A model generated the notes under the pieces. The model had not been told where the DNA came from. It saw only the letters and a list, made by a program, of their open reading frames with translations, and did no database searches. A program made the translations under genes and the position numbers. Positions 58,575 through 64,000 of a stretch of DNA of 64,000 nt are shown piece after piece (the stretch's first letter is position 1; each line of letters opens with the position of its first letter). This DNA is from Paenibacillus sp. RUD330 (GTDB taxonomy: Bacteria; Bacillota; Bacilli; Paenibacillales; Paenibacillaceae): NCBI RefSeq assembly GCF_002243345.2, contig NZ_CP022655.2, positions 832,001 through 896,000 of the forward strand, written 5' to 3'.

Positions 58575-60112
58575 ACACGGCGTTCCTGCTGTTCCTGCTC
58601 ATTGTGCTCGGCACCCTTGTCATCACTTATTACGCTTCCAAGAAATCCAAGACCGCGAGCGAATTCTATACCGCCGGCGGCGGCTTGACCGGCTGGCAGA
58701 ACGGACTGGCCATCGCCGGCGACTACATGTCGGCCGCTTCCTTCCTCGGCATCGCCGGCATGATCGCGCTGTTCGGCTTCGACGGCTTCTTCTACAGCAT
58801 CGGCTTCCTTGTCGCCTATCTGGTCGTGCTCTATCTCGTCGCAGAGCCTTTGCGCAACCTGGGCCGCTATACGATGGCCGACATGATTGCCGCGCGCTTC
58901 AATCAGCCGCAGATCCGCGGCGTGGCGGCACTGAACTCCATCGTCATCTCGATCTTCTACATGATCGCCCAGCTCGTAGGCGCAGGCGGCCTGATCGCCC
59001 TGCTCATTCCGAGCCTGGACTACACCACCTCGGTCCTGATCGTCGGCGTGCTGATGACCGTATATGTCGTCTTCGGCGGCATGACGGCCACGAGCTGGGT
59101 GCAGATCATCAAATGCGTCCTGCTCATGGCCGGCACGCTGATCATCTCCCTCATCGTATTCGCCAAATTCGACTTCAACATCGGCCATATGTTCACGGAG
59201 ATGAAGAGCGCGACAGGCTTGAAGGAGGCGTTCCTGAACCCCGGCAACAAGTTCAAGAACGGCCTCGACACGATCTCGCTCAACCTGGCGCTCGTGCTCG
59301 GCACGGCCGGCCTGCCGCATATCCTGATCCGCTTCTTCACGGTCAAGGACGCTCCGACCGCGCGCAAGTCCGTCGTGACGGCGACGTGGATCATCGGCAT
59401 CTTCTACATCATGACGCTGTTCCTCGGCTTCGGCGCAGCCGCCTTTGTCGGCGAGGAGACGATCGTGAAAGCCAACGCCGCCGGCAACATGGCCGCTCCG
59501 CTGCTGGCCAAGGCGCTCGGCGGAGAGTTCCTGTTCGCCTTCATATCCGCCGTCGCCTTCGCCACAATCCTGGCGGTTGTCGCCGGACTGGTCCTGTCGG
59601 CCGCCTCGGCCTTCTCCCATGACTTCTACAATCATATCCTGCGCAAAGGCCAAGCCAAGGAAAAGGATCAGGTGCGCATGGCCAAGCTGGCTTCCGTCGG
59701 CGTCGCCGTCGTCTCCATCATCCTGGCTCTGTTCGCCCAGAAGCTCAATGTCGCCTTCCTCGTCTCGCTGGCCTTCGCCGTCGCGGCGAGCGCGAATCTG
59801 CCGGTCATCCTGTTCACGGTGTTCTGGAAGCGGTTCAATACGGCGGGAGCCATCACGGGCATGCTGACCGGCCTGATCTCGGCCCTGTTCCTCGTCATGA
59901 TCAGCCCGAACGTCTGGAACCCCGTCGCAGGCAAAGCCATTCTCGTCGGCACGCCGCTCATCGACCTGACGAATCCCGGCATCATCTCCATCCCGCTCGG
60001 CTTCATCGGGGCGTTCCTCGGAACGTTCCTCTCGTCCAAGACGAACGCAGCCAAGTATGACGAGGTGCTGGTCAAAGCCAATACGGGCATATCGGATCTT
60101 CCGGCTTCGTAG
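58571..60112 (+). CDS. acetate-type sodium:solute symporter
   Basis: 513 residues, 13 predicted helices, SSS family. ASEFYTAGGGLTGWQNGLAIAGDYMSAASFLGIAG is the diagnostic N-terminal region of ActP/YwcA, which carries acetate and related short monocarboxylates with sodium or protons. Also LGTAGLPHILIRFFTVKDAPTARKSV, a conserved ActP loop. Co-translated with the DUF485 gene and preceded by LytS/LytTR, so acetate or pyruvate uptake controlled by an extracellular carboxylate signal is likely. Confidence 0.9.
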   Translation: MNTAFLLFLLIVLGTLVITYYASKKSKTASEFYTAGGGLTGWQNGLAIAGDYMSAASFLGIAGMIALFGFDGFFYSIGFLVAYLVVLYLVAEPLRNLGRYTMADMIAARFNQPQIRGVAALNSIVISIFYMIAQLVGAGGLIALLIPSLDYTTSVLIVGVLMTVYVVFGGMTATSWVQIIKCVLLMAGTLIISLIVFAKFDFNIGHMFTEMKSATGLKEAFLNPGNKFKNGLDTISLNLALVLGTAGLPHILIRFFTVKDAPTARKSVVTATWIIGIFYIMTLFLGFGAAAFVGEETIVKANAAGNMAAPLLAKALGGEFLFAFISAVAFATILAVVAGLVLSAASAFSHDFYNHILRKGQAKEKDQVRMAKLASVGVAVVSIILALFAQKLNVAFLVSLAFAVAASANLPVILFTVFWKRFNTAGAITGMLTGLISALFLVMISPNVWNPVAGKAILVGTPLIDLTNPGIISIPLGFIGAFLGTFLSSKTNAAKYDEVLVKANTGISDLPAS

Positions 60113-60128
60113 GCTTGGAACGCGAAGC

Positions 60129-60168
60129 AAGCCGCTTTCTCCATCAGCGATGGAGAAGGCGGCTTTTT
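60129..60168 (+). terminator. terminator of the symporter operon
   Basis: AAGCCGCTTTCTCCATC pairs with GATGGAGAAGGCGGCTT; short loop AGC and five T. Confidence 0.92.
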
Positions 60169-60246
60169 CATGGTCGCGGGCTGGATGGAACGGAGGATGA
60201 ACGGGCAAAGGCACGGCATGACTTGAATGTCGGGAGGGAGGGGCGC

Positions 60247-60432
60247 CTAAGGCATCGGCGTAAGCGAGCGGAGGAAGCCGGCCAGCCAGCTGCAAGCGAA
60301 GACGCCTGAAAGCATGATCGATAACCCGATCGAAGCCGCTTTGGGGACTCCGGGAATCTTTCCGAGCAGCTTGGCCGCGGCGAGCGTGCAGGATGCCGTT
60401 CCCATGACACAAAGGAGGAGCAGGAACCCCAT
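60247..60432 (-). CDS. small membrane protein, hypothetical
   Basis: 61 residues with two hydrophobic helices (FLLLLCVMGTASCTLAAAKL and SIGLSIMLSGVFACSWLAGFL). ATG 60432 has AGGTGAAAGG correctly placed; the frame extends upstream to 60465. No family was recognised, and conservation cannot be judged here. Confidence 0.5.
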   Translation of the reverse strand: MGFLLLLCVMGTASCTLAAAKLLGKIPGVPKAASIGLSIMLSGVFACSWLAGFLRSLTPMP

Positions 60433-60573
60433 GAGCCTTTCACCTCGATCCTTGATGAAGTCCATATGTAGATAGGACGGTTTTCAGCTTCCCAATCTAT
60501 CAAGCAAGCCCGAATCCGGCTCCGTTCCTTTCAGCTTGAAGCATGAGCCGTCCTCGGGAGATGGCAATGGGAA

Positions 60574-60948
60574 TCAGAGCCTTTCCATGAACTCCAGCCG
60601 ATTGCCGAAGGGATCGCTGCAATAGAAGCGTCCGATTCCTTCTTCGGCGCGCGTCTCGTCCTCTTGGACGGCGATTCCGCTTGCCTCCAGCCGAAGCCGC
60701 AAGGCATCCAGCCCGTTCACGCCGAAGGCGGGATGGGCTTTCGCGGCAGGAACGAAATCCTTTTGCACGCCGATATGGACCTGATGCGGTCCGCATTGAA
60801 ACCAGACCCCGCCCCGGCTCTGCAGTGCAGCGGGCTTGGGCAGCTCGGGCCAGCCCAGCATATCCCCGAAAAAGGAGCGTGCTTCGGCTTCTCTGCCGGC
60901 TGGAGCGGCAAGCTGCACATGATCAATGCCGTGAAATGAGTACCCCAT
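60574..60948 (-). CDS. VOC-family glyoxalase-like protein
   Basis: 124 residues: FHGIDHVQLAAPAGREAEARSFFGDMLGW, QVHIGVQKDF, HPAFGVNGLDALRLRLEASGI and FYCSDPFGNRLEFME. The set His-x-Glu fits a metal-binding VOC enzyme. GGAGG lies ten bases before the ATG. A palindrome GTTTCA-N5-TGAAAC at 61031-61047 in its promoter region probably binds a repressor. Confidence 0.86.
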   Translation of the reverse strand: MGYSFHGIDHVQLAAPAGREAEARSFFGDMLGWPELPKPAALQSRGGVWFQCGPHQVHIGVQKDFVPAAKAHPAFGVNGLDALRLRLEASGIAVQEDETRAEEGIGRFYCSDPFGNRLEFMERL

Positions 60949-61030
60949 GAAAGGTTGGCCTCCTTAACAAGTGAATGGTGCGGATCGGAATGAAAGAGAA
61001 AGCGGGGTTCAGCTTGATTCGAGAACTTTA

Positions 61031-61047
61031 GTTTCAAATAATGAAAC
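61031..61047 (-). promoter_or_regulatory. operator-like palindrome
   Basis: GTTTCA-AATAA-TGAAAC, with TATAAAAT-like sequence just upstream on the minus strand. Suggests control of the VOC gene; the regulator is not identified. Confidence 0.45.
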
Positions 61048-61217
61048 CATATTTTATAAATCCTCTTTAGTTTACCTCTACTTCATAAAAATTCCATCCC
61101 TCTGCGTATAATTCCAACTTCCGAATCCACCCTAAGAACAGATCGGAGCTGCAGCGTTGCGACCGGATCGGCGGTCAGGGCTGCGGCTGCATTCCAGAGT
61201 ATAGGGAGCGGACATAA

Positions 61218-62195
61218 ATGGCACAAAGAAAATGGATGCGGAAAAGCTTGAAGCCGGCCTTCGTGCTGGCCGCGGCGGCCAGCTTGGCAGGAGGCTGCGG
61301 CACGGCGGGAGAGAGGCCTTACAATGATGTGAATATGCGCATGCAGAACATGCAGCAGCAGCTGGGCGCCGGTACAATCAAGGTAGGCAAGCAAAGCGTC
61401 TACCAGGTCCCGATGACGGAAGCGGACGGCAAGGTATGGATTCCGCTGGAGCATGCCGCACGGGCCGTGAATATGAAGGTGCATTCCATGCGCGACGGTT
61501 ATGCGATCGGAGATACGGACGCGGCTTACAAGGTCCGAATGGGCGACGTCAACGCGGTATCCGGCAGCCGGACGGTCGACTTGCCGGATGCTCCGCGCTC
61601 TATCGGCGGCCAGCCTTGCCTTTCATCGGATTCGCTGACAGCGCTGCTCGAGACGCCGGTCCGCTGGAACGCCAAGACGAGGGAGCTGACCGTCTCTCCG
61701 CTTCAGGATTCTCCGAAGTCCAATACGCAAAGAGGCATCACCATGCAGATGACGGATCCGACCGGCCTCCGCAGCGGCGGCTCCCTGCTGCCGTTCTCCA
61801 CGGGAAGCGCGCAGGAGCTGCTGCAGCTGGCCAAGCGTTTCCTCGGCACCCCGTATGATTTCGGCTCGGGCAGCTATGCCTCGACGAAGAAATTCGATTG
61901 CTCTTCCTTCACCCAATACGTCTATGACAAGTTCGGCGTCGAGCTGCCCCGCACATCGCGGGAGCAATCCCAAGTGGGGAGGACCGTCAGCGAGTCCGAG
62001 CTTCAGCCCGGAGACTTGATGTTCTTTTACACGCCGGGGCGCTACGACAGCAACAAGGTGGTCGGGCATGTCGGCATCTACGCAGGCAACGGGAAAATCG
62101 TCCAAACATACGGGGATCCGGGCGTCGTCGTGGACGACTTCAACGAGTATTGGAAAGGGCGGTTCCTGTTCGGCAAGCGCGTGTTGGGCAGCTAG
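61218..62195 (+). CDS. NlpC/P60-family lipoprotein, cell-wall peptidase
   Basis: 325 residues. Signal peptide with lipobox-like LAGGC (residue about 27) for membrane anchoring. Residues 60-165 resemble the copper-amine-oxidase-N-type stalk domain (VPMTEADGKVWIPLEHAARAVNM) common in Paenibacillus. The C-terminal NlpC/P60 domain has catalytic Cys in KKFDCSSFTQYVYDKFGVELPRTSREQS and His in VGHVGIYAGNGKIV. It should cleave gamma-D-Glu-mDAP-type bonds in peptidoglycan. GGAGCGGA precedes the ATG. Confidence 0.88.
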   Translation: MAQRKWMRKSLKPAFVLAAAASLAGGCGTAGERPYNDVNMRMQNMQQQLGAGTIKVGKQSVYQVPMTEADGKVWIPLEHAARAVNMKVHSMRDGYAIGDTDAAYKVRMGDVNAVSGSRTVDLPDAPRSIGGQPCLSSDSLTALLETPVRWNAKTRELTVSPLQDSPKSNTQRGITMQMTDPTGLRSGGSLLPFSTGSAQELLQLAKRFLGTPYDFGSGSYASTKKFDCSSFTQYVYDKFGVELPRTSREQSQVGRTVSESELQPGDLMFFYTPGRYDSNKVVGHVGIYAGNGKIVQTYGDPGVVVDDFNEYWKGRFLFGKRVLGS

Positions 62196-62304
62196 ACGTC
62201 AGGGCTGGAACGACGTCGCAGCCTTATGCGCCCATTTCCTTGGGGCGGCACTCTCGGCGTTAAGGCTTCCATTGCGGTGGGGAAACGGAACGTTGAACAC
62301 AATT

Positions 62305-62344
62305 ATGGAACCGCGCCAGCTGTCGCTGCGGTTCCATTTTTTTT
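62305..62344 (+). terminator. terminator after NlpC/P60 gene
   Basis: ATGGAACCGC/GCGGTTCCAT stem followed by a run of eight T. Confidence 0.93.
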
Positions 62345-62434
62345 GGTATGTAAAAATTCCGGCTCGATGCCGGGCTTTAGCCTGCAGCTTTTGGTTTCAT
62401 TGGACGAAGGCTTGAGCTTCAAGAAAAAATCTTA

Positions 62435-62498
62435 CGGTACCTGTAAAAAAAGCTTGATAAATTCAACAGGTACCGGTATGATAAATTCAACAGGTACA
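62435..62498 (+). promoter_or_regulatory. promoter and operator repeats of the marR-like gene
   Basis: Promoter TTGATA (62454-62459), 17-bp spacer, TATGAT (62477-62482). CGGTACCTGT (62435-62444) and ACAGGTACCG (62466-62475) form an inverted repeat, and TGATAAATTCAACAGGTAC is repeated directly at 62455-62473 and 62479-62497. These repeats surround both promoter boxes and fit MarR autorepression. Confidence 0.72.
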
Positions 62499-62538
62499 GT
62501 TAGAACATATGCCTGAAAATGATATGGAGGTAATCAGC

Positions 62539-63213
62539 ATGACGGAGCTATTTGAAAAACTCTCCAGGCTGCAATGGCTATTGCGCAAGCAACAGCTCAA
62601 AACATTCGCCGCAGGCGGACCGATGGCGGATACAAGCCGCGGGCAAGGCAGAATACTGGCTGTTCTTAGAATGAAAGACGGAATCAGCACAAAGGATTTG
62701 TCTTATTTGCTTGGCATCCGCGTCTCGTCATTGAACGAGCTGCTTGCGAAGCTTGAGAAAGGCGGTTACATCACCCGCAACCCCTCTGAAGCGGATCGGC
62801 GCGTCATGCTGATCCATCTGACCGAAAAGGGTCGAGAGGAAGAGGAGCCTGAACAGGACGTCGGCGGCGTGTTTTCCTGTCTGTCGTCCGAGGAGCGGCT
62901 GGCCTTTGGCGAGTATCTCGACCGCATCATAGCCGCCCTTGAAGCAGAGCTGGGCACGGATGAGGAGAGGGATGGACTGTCGGAGTGGATGGCAGCGGCA
63001 AGGATGCGGATGGGAGACGAACAGTTTGAGGAATTGATGTCCATGCGCGGCAATATGCGCAGTAGGCGCGGCGGATTCGGAGATGGCCGTTTCGGAGGCG
63101 GATTTCCCGGGTTTGGTTTCAATAGACGCCATGCTTGGCCCAACGATGCGGACAGTTCGCGCCCTTCAGTCCCTGAACAACCACATGATGGGGAGGGTAA
63201 GGTAGACCGATAA
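62539..63213 (+). CDS. MarR-family regulator with Gly/Arg/Phe-rich tail
   Basis: 224 residues. The winged helix (GRILAVLRMKDGISTKDLSYLLGIRVSSLNELLAKLEKGGYITRNPSEADRRVMLIHLTEKGRE, residues 45-110) is a full MarR DNA-binding unit. After the dimer helices, a tail (about 170-224) reads RGNMRSRRGGFGDGRFGGGFPGF-like, low complexity and not part of the family. ATG 62539 follows GGAGG. A MATE transporter gene lies downstream; MarR-MATE pairs usually mean drug-inducible efflux. Confidence 0.86.
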   Translation: MTELFEKLSRLQWLLRKQQLKTFAAGGPMADTSRGQGRILAVLRMKDGISTKDLSYLLGIRVSSLNELLAKLEKGGYITRNPSEADRRVMLIHLTEKGREEEEPEQDVGGVFSCLSSEERLAFGEYLDRIIAALEAELGTDEERDGLSEWMAAARMRMGDEQFEELMSMRGNMRSRRGGFGDGRFGGGFPGFGFNRRHAWPNDADSSRPSVPEQPHDGEGKVDR

Positions 63214-63355
63214 GATGAACTTGATGATGACGGCAAGCTGGCTGGCGAAGTCCTTGCGCCCCAAGGACTTCACCGGGACAGCAGCTCTTTTCAAGCACAA
63301 TCCTCGCTCCTCAGCTCGCAGCCTCGCTCCGGAGTCTTTCGAATAGACTCGCAAC

Positions 63356-63393
63356 AAACCCGCCAAGTCGTCGTTGTTCCGGGTTTATTTTTT
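63356..63393 (+). terminator. terminator between marR and MATE genes
   Basis: AAACCCG/CGGGTTT stem followed by ATTTTTTT. The 240 bp between the genes holds no convincing gene; a 43-codon frame (63215-63346) was judged too weak. Confidence 0.75.
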
Positions 63394-63454
63394 GCTGCGC
63401 CAAATTCGTAAAGAACGAGGGAATAGATCGACATCCTTGGATGACCAAAATTAA

Positions 63455-64000
63455 ATGAAGAAAGCCGTGAACCGCATGGATGCAGATAACCTCCATTACT
63501 TTGAAAAAGCACCGGTCGCAAAGGCCGTAGCCCACTTCGCTGTGCCAATGATGCTGGGCATGTCCATGAGCGTCATCTACTCCGTCTTGAATGCCTATTT
63601 CCTCGGCACCCTCCACAATACGGCCATGCTGACCGCTCTCGCCCTGACCTTGCCGTTATTCGCGATCATTATGGCGCTTGGCAGCTTGATCGGCATGGGC
63701 AGCGGCACCTTCATCTCCCGTTTGCTGGGTGAGAAAAAATATGAGGATGCCAAGCGTGTGTCTTCATTCGCCTTTTACAGCAGTCTTGGTCTCGGTCTTA
63801 TCGTGATGGCCGTCGGCCTTCCGCTGATCGAGCCCATCGTTCATGGCCTGGGGGCGACGCCGGGCTCCTTCGGCTTCACGAAGGACTATGTCACGATGAT
63901 GCTTATCGGCTCCCCCTTCGTCGTATTGTGCTTCACGCTGGAAAATATCGTGCGCTCGGAGGGTGCGGCAATCACGTCGATGATCGGTATGATTCTCAGT
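63455..64000 (+). CDS. MATE-family efflux transporter, partial at right edge
   Basis: The first 182 residues of a MATE protein: FEKAPVAKAVAHFAVPMMLGMSMSVIYSVLNAYFLGTL, then MALGSLIGMGSGTFISRLLGEKKYEDAKRVSS, the conserved loop after helix 2. The frame is open to the window end, so the C-terminal half is missing from view. Ribosome site is weak for ATG 63455; ATG 63476 is an alternative. It exports cationic drugs or metabolites with Na+ or H+. Confidence 0.86.
   Translation, partial: MKKAVNRMDADNLHYFEKAPVAKAVAHFAVPMMLGMSMSVIYSVLNAYFLGTLHNTAMLTALALTLPLFAIIMALGSLIGMGSGTFISRLLGEKKYEDAKRVSSFAFYSSLGLGLIVMAVGLPLIEPIVHGLGATPGSFGFTKDYVTMMLIGSPFVVLCFTLENIVRSEGAAITSMIGMILS

Noticed and set aside
63166-63366. 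66-codon minus-strand frame ending in a hydrophobic stretch
   Set aside because: Overlaps the marR 3' end, has no ribosome site, and its hydrophobic stretch is unsupported by any family.

Overview
The window looks like chromosome of a GC-rich Bacillales bacterium, most likely Paenibacillus or a close relative. Reasons: AGGAGG-type ribosome binding sites, strong T-run terminators, sigma-A promoters, CcpA (cre) boxes, a T-box leader, an Lsa/Vml-like ABC-F gene behind an attenuator, an S-layer-anchored (SLH) chitinase, and many dispersed intergenic repeats. No rRNA, tRNA, CRISPR, transposase or prophage genes were seen. The species call is inference from family resemblance only.

Layout. 0.1-7.2 kb: an acyl-CoA thioesterase, a VOC protein, an antibiotic-resistance-type ABC-F ATPase with a leader attenuator, a T-box-controlled archaeal/fungal-type aspartate-semialdehyde dehydrogenase, an acyl-CoA dehydrogenase and CutC. 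7.3-12 kb: peroxiredoxin, a Crp/Fnr regulator, an ArsR-SRPBCC pair, a lysoplasmalogenase-like membrane protein and a DMT exporter. 12.1-14.5 kb: an acyl-CoA synthetase with a perfect cre box at its promoter, divergent from a second thioesterase. 14.7-19.4 kb: an OpuC-type compatible-solute ABC operon ending in a glutathione-reductase-like flavoprotein. 19.4-25.2 kb: an alkanesulfonate/taurine locus (ssuBC divergent from tauD-ssuA-tauD) in which both operons carry related, apparently undescribed RNA attenuator leaders.

25.3-36.1 kb: small hydrolases and reductases, a formylglycine-generating enzyme, an ECF sigma/anti-sigma pair, a Cys-type sulfatase (the likely client of the FGE) with a cre box over its promoter, Nudix, MOSC and a divergent PRPP synthase. 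36.1-43.5 kb: an SLH-anchored GH18 chitinase whose signal peptide is interrupted by a nine-C homopolymer frameshift, flanked on both sides by intergenic zones packed with tandem repeats and clustered 22-bp inverted-repeat elements. 43.5-49.4 kb: a heterodimeric ABC exporter with one degenerate ATP site, a truncated SDR gene and small VOC genes. 49.7-53.1 kb: a large multidomain secreted protein. 53.3-64 kb: RidA-YjbR, a LytS/LytTR two-component system (perfect cre box) next to a DUF485-ActP acetate-type symporter, an NlpC/P60 lipoprotein, and a MarR-MATE pair that runs off the right edge.

Themes. Carbon catabolite control recurs: four cre boxes, two of them 14/14 matches, sit upstream of fatty-acid activation, sulfatase, chitinase and LytST. 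Sulfur scavenging (sulfonate import and oxygenolytic desulfonation, sulfatase plus its activator) is the second theme. RNA-level control is the third: an ABC-F attenuator, a T-box, and twin sulfonate leaders. Coordinates of starts were chosen by ribosome-binding-site position where the longest open frame looked over-extended.
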